A DNA stretch of 30,961 nt, taken from the NCBI GenBank assembly GCA_964354135.1, contig CAYGZA010000035.1:1-30961 (forward strand), read 5' to 3'. Below the pieces are notes generated by a model. The model was not told the origin of the DNA. It searched no databases and saw nothing but the letters and a program-made list of their open reading frames with translations. The stretch is from CAYGZA01 sp964354135 (lineage in GTDB: Bacteria > Planctomycetota > Planctomycetia > Pirellulales > Thermoguttaceae). Every line of letters starts with the position of its first letter. Positions within the stretch are counted from its first letter, which is position 1. The translations under genes were made by a program, and so were the position numbers. Positions 1 through 12,300 of the stretch are shown here, in pieces.

Positions 1-365
1 TCGCCGGGTTGAGTTGCCACGCGTCGGAGGCGTTGGCCGTCAGGGCGTTGCCGGCCGCGTCGGTGATCCCCGATCCCGCCGCCGTCAACGTCAGGAGGTA
101 GTTGGTGGTAGTCCCTCCCACCAGCATGCCCGTGATGCCGCTCAGGTTCCCCAACGTCCAGGTGATGTTGTCCGCGGTCGTCAGGGTGGCGGACGCCAGG
201 GAGACGGGCACGGCGTTGCGGGTCAGCGCCAGGTCGGCCTTGTCGAGTCCATAGACCGGCTCGCCCGGCCCAGGAGGCCCGTTGGTGAAGACGATGTCGA
301 TGCTAGTGACCGCGCTAGTGCGCGGATCGGGCACGACGTTGATGATGTCGGCCACAGGCGCCGTA
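1..365 (-). other. Start of a different Ig-like domain of the giant protein (partial)
   Basis: After the last repeat unit the frame changes to APVADIINVVPDPRTSAV, then IDIVFTNG, LDKADLALTRN and ITDAAGNALTANASDAWQLN. This resembles the Ig-like domains common in planctomycete surface proteins (VADIVDVxPDPR, then DLxLTRxG, then DAAGNAL). It shows that the protein continues with other modules beyond the window; how long it continues cannot be seen. Confidence 0.7.
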
Positions 366-3300
366 GTGTCCCAGGTGAAGTGCCGCACCTCGTCCGCCCC
401 GCCGTTCAGGGCGTTGCCCGCGGCGTCGGTGATCGTCGCCGTTCCCTTCAAGGTCACCGTGTACTGGCCTTGCTCGGCAAGCGGCGCACCGCCAATGATA
501 ATGATTGCCGTGGTGCCCCAGCCGGTGACGCTGCCCAGCGCGACCGTAGCACCGGAGGGAGCCTTCACCGTCACGTCGGCACCGGTGCCGTAAACGGCCT
601 CGCTGAATACGAAGGTCAGCTCCGGAGTCGAGTCGGTCGTGATCTGGTCGCTGCTGCTTTGACCGGTATCCGTGACCAGGGTGTAGCTGGTCACCGTCGG
701 CGCCTGGGTCTCGAGCGTGAAGTGCCGCACCTCGTTCGAGCCGCCGTTGAGGGGATTGCCCGCCGCGTCCCTGATCGTCGCGGTTCCCTTCAGGGTTACC
801 GTGTACTCGCCCTGCTCGGTAAGCGGTGTGCTGATGGTGATCGCGAGCGTGCCGGTGCCCCAGCCGTCAATGCTGTCGGCAACGACCGGATCGCCCGTCG
901 GGTCGGCAATGGTCACGTCGGCAGCCGTGCCGAAAACCGCCTCGTTGAACACGAAGGTGAGCACGGGGGTCGTGTCGTTGGTCAACTGGTCGCCGCTGCT
1001 GATGCCGCGGTCCTCCGCGAGGGAGTAACCGGTTACCACGGGCCCGTCGGCGTCGTAGGTGAAGTAGCGCACGTCGTCCACGCCGCCGTTCAACGCGTTG
1101 CCCGCGAGGTCGGCAATCGTGGTCGTCCCCTTCAGCGTGACGGTATACTGGCCTTGCTCCACAAGAGCCGTGCTGAAGGTGATCGTCAGCCTGTTCGTGC
1201 CGAACCCGGTGATCGAGCTCGGGGCAATCGGGTCGCCGGACGGATCGAGCACGCCCACGTCGGCGCTGCTGCCGTAAATGACCTCGCTGAACCGGACGGT
1301 GAGCACGGGGGTAGCGTCGCTGGTAATCTGGTCGCTGTTGCTGGCACCCGTGTCGTCCACGAGCGAGTAGCTCGTGACGGTCGGGGCGATCGAGTCCAGT
1401 GTGAACCGCCGAATGTCGTCGGCCCCGTCGTTCAAGGCGTTCCCCGCGACGTCGGTAATCCTCGGGTCCGCGGCGCCCTTCAGGGTCACCGTGTACTGGC
1501 CCTGCTGAGTCAGCGGCGTGCTGAACCCGAGGGAAAGCGTTCCGGTGCCCCAGCCGGCGATGCTGTCCGGCACGATGGTGGCGCCGGAGGGCGAGTTGAC
1601 GACGACCGCCAGGTCGCCGCCAAACACCGCCTCGGTGAAGGAGAAGATCAAGTTCGGAGTCGCGTCGCCGGTGATCTTGTCGGTGGGGTCGCCGGTATCG
1701 TCGATCAGAGCGTAGCTCGATACAAACGGCCCGTGAACGTCGTAGGTGAAGTGCTGCACCTCGTCCGCGCCGTTGTTCAGCGCGTTGCCCGCGGTGTCGC
1801 GGATCGTCGCGGTCCCCTTCAACGTTACCGTGTACTGGCCTTCCTCGACCAGCGGCGTGCTGATGGTGATGGTCAGCGTGTCGGTGCTCCAGCCGCTGAT
1901 GCTGCTCGGCACGACCGGATCGCCGGTGGGATCCGTCACCGAGACGTCCGCGTTGGTGCCGAAAACGACCTCGCTGAAGACGAAGGTCAAAACCGGCGTC
2001 GGGTCGGAGGTGATCTCGTCACTGTCGCTCGCCCCGCTGTCGGTAACCAGCGAGTAGCTGGTGAGCGTCGGCCCCTGCAAATCCAACCTGAAGTGCCGCA
2101 CCTCGTCGGACCCGCCGTTGAGCGCGTTGCCGGCCGTATCGGTAATCGTGGCGGTACCCTTCAACGTGACGGTGTACTCGCCCTGCTCCACCAGCGGCGT
2201 GCTGATCGTAATCGCCAGCGTGCTGGTTCCCCAGCCGGCGATGCTGTCCGGTGTGACCGGATCGCCGGTCGGATCCGTGACGGTCACGTCGGCAGTCGTG
2301 CCGAAGACCGCCTCGTCAAACACGAAGGTGAGCACCGGGGTGGTGTCGTTGGTCAACTGGTCGCTGCTGCTGGCACCGCGGTCCTCCGTCAGCGAGTAGC
2401 TGGTGACCACCGGCCCATGGGTGTCGTACGTGAAGTGCCGCACCTCGTCCACCCCGCCGTTGACAGCGTTGCCGGCCAGATCGGTGACCGTTGCCGTCCC
2501 CTTGAGGGTGACCGTGTACTGGCCTTCCTCGACCAGCGGCGTGCTGATGGTGATGGTCAGCGTGCTGGTGCCGAAGCCCGCGATCGAGTCCGGAGTGACC
2601 GGATCGCCCGTGGGATCGAGCACCGTCACGTCGGCATTGGTGCCGTAGATTGCCTCGCTGAACGCGAAGGTGAGTTCCGGCGTCGAGTCGCTGCTGATCT
2701 GGTCGTTGCCGCTGACGCCGTCGTCCGTAACCAGCGAGTAGCTCGTGGCGGTGGGCGCCACGGTGTCGAGCGTCAGCGTGCCGGGAATGTCGATCCCACC
2801 GAAGAGCAGATTGCCGGCGGCGTCGTGGATCAACGCCCCGTGCAGCGTGCCCGTGTACACTCCCTGCTCGGTGAGCGGAGTGGTGAACGCAATCGTCAGC
2901 GTGGTGGTGCCCCAGCCGGTAATGCTGCCCGGAATGACCGGATCGCCGCTCGGATCGGTTGCCGTGATCGAGGCGTCGGTGCCGTAGACCGGCTCGTTGA
3001 AGCTGACCACGATCGACGGCGTGTCATCCTTGGTAATTGCATCGGTGGAACTGACCCCCGTGTCGTCGACAATCGCGTAGCCGACGGCAAACGGGATAGT
3101 GTTGTCCACGGTGAAGTGCCGGACCTCATTGGTCCCGCCGTTCAAGGCGTTGCCGGCCGCATCGCGGATCGTCGTGGTTCCCTTCAGCGTCACCGTGTAC
3201 TGGCCTTCCTCGGCAAGCGCGGTGCTGAACGTGATGGTCAGCGTGTCGCTGCCCCAGCCGGCGATGCCGTCCGGCGCCACCACAGCACCCGAAGGAGCCC

Positions 3301-6300
3301 GCACCGTCACGTCGCTGTCCGCGCCGTACACGACCTCGTTAAACACGAAGGTAAGCACGGGGGTGGTGTCCTGGGTGATCTGGTCGTTCGCGAACTGGCC
3401 GGTGTCCTCGACCAGGCTGTAACTGCCGACCGTTGGCCCTTGCGTGTCAAGGGTGAAATGCCGCACCTCATCCGCGCCGCCGCCGAGCGGGTTGCCGGCC
3501 GTGTCGGTGACCCGGGGCGTGCCGGTGCCGTCGAGCCGCACCGTGTACTCGCCGTTCTCCGTAAGCGGCGTGCTAATCGTGATCACCAGCGTCGTCGTGT
3601 TCCAGCCGGTGATGCTGTTCGGCACGACCGGATCGCCCGTGGGGTCGGTGACGATCACGTCGGCGTTGCTGCCCCGGATCACCTCGGTAAAGGTGAAGGT
3701 CATTCTCGGGGTCGCGTCGTTGGTCAGCCCGTCGGCGCTGCTGATCCCCGTGTCGTCCGCCAGCGTGTACCCGGTCACCGTGGGAGCCACGGTGTCGAGC
3801 GTGAAGTACCGCAGCGAATCGGTGCCGCCGTTGAGCAGGTTCCCGGCCGTATCGCGGATCGGCGATGCCCCGGTTCCTCTTAGCACCACCGTGTACTGCC
3901 CGTTCTTTGTGAGTGCCGAAGTGGCAAAGAAGTACACCTCCACCTTCTTGACGCCGAACGAAATGAGGTTCGGCGTGACGGCGATGCCGTCGGGATCCAG
4001 AACCTCGATGCTGCTGTTGTTGCCATACACGTTCTCCGCGAGACCAAAGACCAACTGCGGCGTGGTATCGTAGGTGAGCTGGTCGTTGTTGCTGATGCCG
4101 GTGTCGGTGACCAGGTAGTAGCCGATAAAAGCCGGCGCCACGGTATCCAGCGTGAACTGCCGCACGATGTCGGCCCCACCGTCGATCGGGTTGCCGGCCA
4201 GGTCGGTAATGGTCGCCGTGCCCTTCAGCCGGACCGTGTACACGCCGTTCAGGGTGAGCGGCGTGCTCAGCCCGACCACCAACGTGCTCGTGCCCCAACC
4301 GGTGATGCTGTCCGGCGTGACGGGGAGCCCCGTCGGGCCCGTCACGATCACGTCCGCAGCCGTGCCGTACACCGCCTCGCTGAACGTGAAGGTCAGCTCG
4401 GGGGTCGTGTCGCTGGTGATCTTGTCGGTGCCGCTGACGCCCGTATCGTTGACCAACACGTAGGTGCTTAGCCCCGGCGCCGTCGTCTCGACCGTAAAGT
4501 GCCGGACGTCGTCGAAGCCGCCGTTCAGGGGGTTGCCGGCGCCGTCCAGGATCGTTTGCTTGAGCGTGACCGTATACTGGCCCTGCGTCGTAAGCGCGGT
4601 GCTGAAGGTGATCGTCACCGTGTTGGTGCCCCACCCGGCGATGCTGTCGGGTGTGACCCCGCTGCCCGTCGGACCCGTGATGACCACGTCGGAGTTGACG
4701 CCGAATACCGGCACACTGAACACGTACGTGAGCACGGGGGTCATGTCGTTGGTGACCTGATCGCTGCTGGACGGTCCGCGATCATCGGCCAGCGAGTAGC
4801 TGGTGACCGTCGGCCCTCCGACGACGACGGAGAAATGCCGCACGTCGTCGGAGCCGCCGTTCAGCGCGTTCCCCGCGGCGTCCCTGATCGTTGCCGTCCC
4901 CTTGAGCGTCACCGTGTACTCGCCGTGCTCGGAGAGCGGCGTGCTGAACGTGACGACCACCGTGTCGGTGCCCCAGCCGGTAATGGCATCGGGAGCAATC
5001 GGATCGCCCGACGGATCGGTGACCGTCAGGTCGGCGTCCGCGCCGTAAATGACCTCGTTGAACACGAAGGTCAGTTCCGGCGTGGTGTCGCTCGTGACCT
5101 GGTCCCCGGGGACGCCCGTGTCCACGACCAGCGAGTAGCTGGTGACCGTGGGGCCGACGCTGTCCAGCGTAAAGTGCCGCACGTCGTCGACCCCGCCGCC
5201 CAGGGCGTTGCCGGCCGTGTCGGTGACCCGGGGCGTCCCGGTGCCGTCGAGCCGCACGGTGTACTCGCCGTTCTCCGTAAGCGGCGTGCTAATCGTGATC
5301 ACCAGCGTCGTCGTGTTCCAGCCGGTGATGCTGTTCGGCACGACCGGATCGCCCGTGGGGTCGGTGACGATCACGTCGGCGTTGCTGCCCCGGATCACCT
5401 CGGTAAAGGTGAAGGTCATTCTCGGGGTCGCGTCGTTGGTCAGCCCGTCGGCGCTGCTGATCCCCGTGTCGTCCGCCAGCGTGTACCCGGTCACCGTGGG
5501 AGCCACGGTGTCGAGCGTGAAGTACCGCAGCGAATCGGTGCCGCCGTTGAGCAGGTTCCCGGCCGTATCGCGGATCGGCGATGCCCCGGTTCCTCTTAGC
5601 ACCACCGTGTACTGCCCGTTCTTTGTGAGTGCCGAAGTGGCAAAGAAGTACACCTCCACCTTCTTGACGCCGAACGAAATGAGGTTCGGCGTGACGGCGA
5701 TGCCGTCGGGATCCAGAACCTCGATGCTGCTGTTGTTGCCATACACGTTCTCCGCGAGACCAAAGACCAACTGCGGCGTGGTATCGTAGGTGAGCTGGTC
5801 GTTGTTGCTGATGCCGGTGTCGGTGACCAGGTAGTAGCCGATAAAAGCCGGCGCCACGGTATCCAGCGTGAACTGCCGCACGATGTCGGCCCCACCGTCG
5901 ATCGGGTTGCCGGCCAAGTCGGTGATCGTGGAGGTGCCTTTCAACGTCACCGTGTACTGGCCTTGTACCGTCAGCGCAGGGCTGAAGGTCAGTACGAGCG
6001 TGCTGGTACCCCACCCGGTAATAACCGGCGTCGCGGGATTCCCGAGGTAATCGGTGACGATCACGTCGGCGGCCGTGCCGTAAACGACGTCGTCGAAGGT
6101 GTAGGTGAGCTCCGGCGTAGCGTCGTAGGTCACGCGGTCGCTGCCGCTCTCGCCCGTGTCCTCGACGAACGTGAAGCCCGTCATGTTGGGCGCTACCGTC
6201 TCCAGCGTGAAGTGCTGCACCTCGTCGGCCCCGCCGTTCAGTGCGTTGCCCGCCGCGTCGGTAATCGTCGCCGTGCCCTTGAGCGTGACGGTGTATTCGC

Positions 6301-9300
6301 CCTGCTCCGCCAGCGCCGTGCTGAAGGTCAGGGTCAGCGTGTCGGTGCCCCAGCCGGCGATGCCGTCGGGCGTGATCGTGGCCCCCGACGGGGCTTTCAC
6401 CGTCACGTCGGCGTCGGTGCCGTGGATCACCTCGCTGAACACGAACGTGAGCACCGGGGTCGCGTCGTTGGTGACCTGGTCCGCGCTGGACGGCCCGCGG
6501 TCGTCGGCCAGCGAGTAGCTGCCGATGCTCGGGACCACGGTGTCGAGGGTGAAGTGCTCGACTTGGTCCGAGCCGCCGTTCAGGGCGTTGCCCGCGGTGT
6601 CGGTAATCGTCGCCGTGCCCTTGAGCGTGACGGTGTATTGGCCCTGCTCGGTGAGGGCCGTGCTGAAGGTCAGGGTCAGCGTGTTGGTGTCCCAGCCGGC
6701 GATGCCGTCGGGTGCGATCGTGGCGCCGGACGGGGCCCTGACCGTCACGTCGGCATCGGTGCCGCGGATCACCTCGTTGAACACGAACGTCAGGATCGGC
6801 GTCGAATCCTTGGTGACCTCGTCACTGTTGCTAATGCCTGTGTCGTCGACCAAGGCGTAACTGGCAACCGTCGGGCCCACGGTGTCCACCGTAAAGTGGC
6901 GAATCTGGTCGACGCCGCCGCCGAGCGCATTGCCGCCGATGTCGATGATCGTGGCCGTCCCTTTGAGCGTCACCGTGTACTCGCCGTTCTCCGAAAGCGG
7001 CGTGCTGAAGGTGAGCGTCAGCGTGCTGGTGCTCCAGCCGGCGAGGCTGTCCGGCGCGATCGTCGCGCCCGACGGAGCCCGGACCGTCACATCGCTATTG
7101 GCCCCGTAGACTGCCTCGCTGAATCCGAACGTGAGGACCGGGGTCGTGTCGCTGGTGACCTGATCGGCGGTGCTCACGCCCGTGTCGTCGGCCAAGCTGT
7201 AGGTGTTGAGCGTCGGCACGACGGTGTCGATGGTGAAATGCTGCACCTCGTCGGCGCCGTCGTTGAGGGCGTAGCCGAACTCGTCGCGGATCGTTGCGGT
7301 TCCCTTAAGGGTGACCGTGTACTGGCCTTGCGCGGTCAGCGGCGTGCTGAAGGTGATGGTGAGGGTGCCGGTTCCCCAGCCGCTGATGCTGTCCGGGGAA
7401 ATCGTCACGTTCGAGGGATTCTTCACCGTCACGTCGGCATTCGTGCCGAACACCGGCTCGTCGAACATGAAGGTGAGCACCGGCGTCGAGTCGTTGGTGA
7501 TCTCGTCGCTGCTGCTCGGCCCGCGGTCGTCGGTCAGGAAGTAGCTGGCCACCCTGGGCCCCTGCGTGTCCAGCGTGAAGTGCCGGACCTCGTCCGATCC
7601 GCCGTTCAGGGCGTTGCCGCCGATGTCGATGATTGTCGCAGTTCCCTTGAGCGTCACCGTGTACTCGCCGTTCTCCGAAAGCGGCGTGCTGAAGGTAAGC
7701 GTCAGGGTGCTGCTGCCAAAGCCGGCGATGCTGTCGGGCGCGATCAAGTCGCCCGACGGATCCCGCACCGTCACGTCCCCGGCGGCACCGTAAATCGCCT
7801 CGCTGAAGCCAAACGTGAGCACCGGCGTGGTGTCGTTGGTGTTCTGGTCGCTGGCGCTGCTGCCGGTGTCGCTTGCCAGGCTGTAGCTGGTGACCGTCGG
7901 GGCGACCGTGTCCAGCGTGAAGTGCTGCACCTCGTCGGCCCCGCCGTTGAGCGCGTTGCCGGCAAGATCCGCGATCGTCGTGGTCCCCTTGAGGGTCACC
8001 GTGTACTGGCCGTTTTCGGCGACCGTCAGCCCCACCGTCAATGTCGCGGTGCCGAAACCGGTGATGCTGCCCGGCGTGACCGGGTCGCCCGTCGGATCCG
8101 TGACGATGACGTCGGCGGCCGTTCCGTACACTGCCTCGCTGAAGACGAACGTGAGCACGGGAGTCGTGTCGTTGGTGATCTCGTCGCTGGCGCTCGGCCC
8201 GCGATCGTCGACCAGTGAGTAACTGGCCAGCGTCGGGAACTCCCTGTCCACCGTAAAGTGCAACACTTCATCCGCGCCGTTGTTCAGCGCATTGCCGGCA
8301 TTGTCGAGGATGGTGGTCGTCCCCTTAAGCGTGATCGTGTATTGGCCGTCTTCCACCAGCGCCGTGCTGAAGTTGATGGTCAGCGTATTGGTGTTCCAGC
8401 CGCTGATGCTGTCCGGGCTGAAGACAACCCCGTGCGGATCCTGCACTCTCACGTCGGCATTCGAGCCCCGCACGAGCTCGCTGAAGACGATCGTCGCAAC
8501 CGGCGTGGTGTCGTACGTGATCTTGTCGTTCGGGATGCCCGTGTCCTGGTCCAGCGTGTAGCTGGCGACGGTTGGGCCCTGGGTGTCCAGGGTGAAGTTC
8601 CGCACCTGGTCCACCCCGCCGTTCAGGGCGTTTCCGCCGATGTCGTAGAGGGGCGGCGTGGCCTTGAGCGTAATGCTGTACTGGCCGTTCTCCACCAGCG
8701 GCGTGGTGAAGGCCGCCGTCAACGTGCTGGTGCCCCAGCCCATGATACTGTTCGGAGAGACCGGGTCGCCCGTGGGGTCCCTGACGATCACGTCGGCCGC
8801 CGACCCGTAGATCGCCTCGCTGAACCCGAACGTGAGCGTGGGCGTGGTGTCGGCGGTCAGGAAGTCGGTGCTGCTGATCCCGGTGTCGTCGGCCAGCGCG
8901 TAGCTGTCCAAGGTGGGGATCGAGAAGTGCAGCGTAAAGTGCTCCACTTGGTCCGCGCCGTCGTTCAGCGCGTAGTCGAACTCGTCGTGGATCGGAGTAA
9001 CGCCCGTCCCCCGCAGCCGAACCGTGTACTGCCCTTCCTCCACCAAAGCTGTGCTGATCGTGATCACGAGCGTGTTAGTGCCCCAGCCGGCAATGCTGTC
9101 CGGCGCGACCGGGTCGCCCGTCGGGTCGGTCACCGTCACGTCCGAGTTGGCCCCGTACACCACTTCGTCGAACACGAAGGTGAGCACGGGCGTCGCGTCG
9201 TTGGTGATCTCGTCGCTGGCGCTCGGCCCGCCGTCGGTGGCCAGCGAGTAAGCGGCCACCCTCGGGCCGTGCGTGTCGAGCGTGAAGTTCTGCGGCAGGT

Positions 9301-12300
9301 CCGTGCCGCCGTTGAGCGGGTTGCCGTACGTGTCGCGGATCGTGCCTTTCAGCCGCACCGTGTACTGGCCGTCTTCCACCAGCGGCGTGCTGAACGTAAT
9401 CACCAGCGTGTTGCTGTCCCAGCCGGCGATGCTGTCCGGCGCGACCGGATCGCCGGTCGGATCGGTCACGACCACGTCGGCGTTGGTCCCGACGATCACC
9501 TCGCTGAAGACGAAAGTGAGCACGGGGGTGGTGTCGTTCGTTTGCTTGTCGCTGTTGCTGACGCCGGTGTCGGCGACCAGCGTGTAGCTCGTGAGGGCCG
9601 GATTGCTCGTATCCGTCCTGGAAGCCTGCTCCGAATTCGCGTAGGCCCCCATGTTCACCCGGCTGCCGTTGGGCGACGACTCCAGCGCGAAGGCGCTGGC
9701 CGGATCGCCCTTGTCGATCACCGGGCTCGTCCTCGAGTCGATGACCCAGGCGCCCGCGGCCGAGGGCGGCAATCCCAACGCCGGGTCGTAGCGCCCGCCG
9801 TTCGAGAGCACGTGGAAGTCCCCGCCCGCGGCGTTGGCGAACCGCGGGTCCTTGCTGATGCTGTTGGCATCCACGCCGAGAGCCTGCCACGCAGCCAGCG
9901 TCGGCAGATCGCCGGCCAGCGGGTGATAGCCGACGTTGGCCCCGCCGGTCACGTAGAGGTCGTTGTAGTTGGAAGAAGCCCCGGCGATGGCGCTGGCCAC
10001 GTAGACGTCATAGGCCCCCGCTCCATTCGCCCAAACGACGTTGTTGCGGAACGTAACGTTATCGGAGCCGGTCAGATAGACCCCGTACTTGGCGTTGCCG
10101 GTGGCCGTGCTGTTGCGGACGGTTACGTAGTCGGCGTCGACGATCTTGATGCCCGCGCCGGCCGCGGCGTCGGTGGTGCCCCGCGCCAGGATGTTCTCAA
10201 GGGTCACGTGATCGGTGGTCGCGCCCGTAATGAGGATCGCCGCGTCCACGTTGGCGCTGGCGTCCACCTTGGTGAGCGTGACGTAGTCACCCGCCACGCG
10301 GATGCCGTCGTAGGCCCCGGTCACGTTCATCCACCGCTGGGCAACGCTGGAGAACTTCGAGCTGGTCACGGTGGCGAAGCTCACGTAGGCGGCGTCGATG
10401 CTGATGCCGAAAGCGCCCGCGGTGGTGTCGCCGCGGTTGATCGTCACGCCGTACGGCGAGGCGAGGAAGTCCACCGGCCACACGCTGCTCCCCGAATCCG
10501 CGGCGCCGAGGGCGATGTTCGCCGTCAGGCCGTACGTGCCGGTGTCGATGTAGATCACGTCGCCCGATTCCAGGTCGTACGTATCCAGCACCGATTGCAC
10601 CGTGGCCTTGGGCGCGGCGGCCGAGCGGCCGTCGTTGGCGTCGTTGCCGACCGCCGTGGCCCACACGTCGCTGGTGGTGGACCCGTCGTTCACGTAGTAG
10701 CGCTCGCGCGCCAGACGCAGGCCGTCGACCAGCGTGGCGACCTGGCCCTCCGGTGTGACGACCTCCACGTTCCAGAGGCCCGGGGCCACGCCGTTGAGGT
10801 TCAGATCGAAGGTCATCTGCGTGGCGCTGTTGACGATCACCTCGTCGGCCCAGATCGTCGGGAAGCCGGTCCGCGTGATTCGGACCCGCGTCCCCTCGCG
10901 GAAGTTGGTGCCGTCGACCGTCGCGTTCTCCAGCGTCCGGTTGATCTGCGCGACGCTGGGATTGATCGCGGTGAGCGTGGGCGCATTGCCCTTCACGAAG
11001 CCGCGGACCTCGATGTCGTCCAGGTTCCAGCCGGCAAAGTAGCCGAAGAAGTCGCTCGGACCCATCTGCCAGCGGAGGTAGACCGCAGGCTGGTTGTCGG
11101 CAATCGCCGAGATGTCGTAGTCGACCAGCACCCAGCTCGTGTCGCTCAACCCGGTGTCGGAGTAGTTCAGGTCGTAGTTCGCCCAAACGGTCGTCCACGT
11201 GGTGCCGTTGGTGGAGACCTGCACGCTGGCGGTGTCGCGCGTGCGATCCTCCACGCCCAGCCACCGGTAGAACCGGGCCCGCGTCCCCACGTAATCGCCG
11301 ACCCCGTCGTCGTTGGTGTCCAGATCGATGGGCACGGTCGTCAAGTACTGGGCGCTCGTCATGCGGGGGTAGTTGCCGTTGAAGTTGAAGCCGTAAGCGA
11401 CGTTGCCGCTGCGACCGTCGTTGGGGTCGGGGGCCGCGAAGCCGTCGAGCTGGCCGCCGCCTCCCAGACCTAGCGGGTCACCATAATCCCACCCGGTCCC
11501 GTGGAGTGTCACCGGCAGCCCGCCGTTGGCCGTATCGCCCACCAGGCGCCAGTTCGTCGTCGCGGCAAACGTGGTGAAGTTCCCCTGCGCGGCGTACAGC
11601 TCCAACTCGGAGCCGCCGGTGCGGTCGTACGAGAGGAGCCGCAGCTCGAAGTCGCCGGCCCGCGCAAAGTTCCACACGTTGATTGTGTTGGCGGGGGTCC
11701 GCAGGCCGTCGATGGTGCGACTGAACGTGTTAGCCTCGCCGCGTAACCTCAGGAAGTAGCCTTCGTCGCTGTTGACGGCGAACGACCAGTTGCCCGCGGC
11801 CGGGACATGGAGAATCCCCGTCACGAGGGTCACGAAGTCATCGACGTTGGTGCCGATCGTCGTGCCGGGGAATGCCGTATCGTTGTAGACGAGGCCGGCG
11901 GGCGCCGTCGGGTAGCCGACCCGCAGCCCGCCGTTGGCCGTATCGCCGACCAGGTCAAACACCGCCGGATCGAACGCCCCAAGGGCGCCCGGCGCAGCGA
12001 ACAGCTCCACCTCGGAGCCGCCGGAGCGGTCGAAGTGGACCAGCCGCAAGAAGTAGTTGCCTGCCGTGAGGCTGAACGTGGCCAGGGTGTCGGCCGGCGT
12101 CGTTCGCCGACCCCAGACCGTCGACGTGAAGGGCCCGCCTGTCCCGTAAAGGGTCAGCTTGTAGCCCTCGTCGCTGTTGACGCCGAACGTGTACTGGCCG
12201 GTCGTGGGAATGTAAACGTTCGTAGTCGACTCGATCACGTAGTCGTTGGTGTTCGTGCCGATCGTCAGCCCCGGCACCGTCCAGTCGTTGGCGTAGTTGC

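Larger units (their letters stand above)
366..9606 (-). repeat. Tandem array of about 27 Ig-like units, ~343 bp each
   Basis: Each unit of about 114 residues follows the pattern SYSLADDTG, TxDTTPxLTFxFSE, VYGxxADVxV, PDSIxGWGT, TLTxTFSTPL, GQYTVTLKGT, AGNALNGGxDEV and HFTLDT. On the plus strand the unit boundary shows as a recurring gtgaagtgccgcac-like string near 372, 717, 1060, 1402, 1746, 2091, 2430, 2770, 3111, 3459, 3800, 4152, 4494, 4830, 5172, 5518, 5868, 6210, 6552, 6892, 7232, 7578, 7918, 8258, 8593, 8935 and 9285. This looks like a bacterial Ig-like family (Big_12/SWM-like; I cannot choose). Such arrays form long stalks, and the acidic start of each unit may bind calcium. The unit ending near 2770 lacks the HFTL ending. 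Units ending near 3800 and 5518 are atypical and near-identical. Confidence 0.88.

Noticed and set aside
14..3883. 1289-residue plus-strand open frame over the Ig-like array
   Set aside because: It is the antisense shadow of the repeat array. Its composition (Arg, Gly, Val, His) is not protein-like and the minus-strand frame has clear conserved motifs.
5963..8218. 751-residue plus-strand open frame
   Set aside because: Antisense shadow of the same array; its internal repeats only mirror the 343-bp units.
366..9606. Regularly spaced repeats as a possible CRISPR array or satellite DNA
   Set aside because: The ~343-bp period is coding, in one frame, with protein-level conservation typical of Ig-like units.
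8258..11473. 1071-residue plus-strand open frame
   Set aside because: Shadow of the Ig-like array, beta-helix and jelly-roll domains on the minus strand; no recognisable motif or ribosome site.
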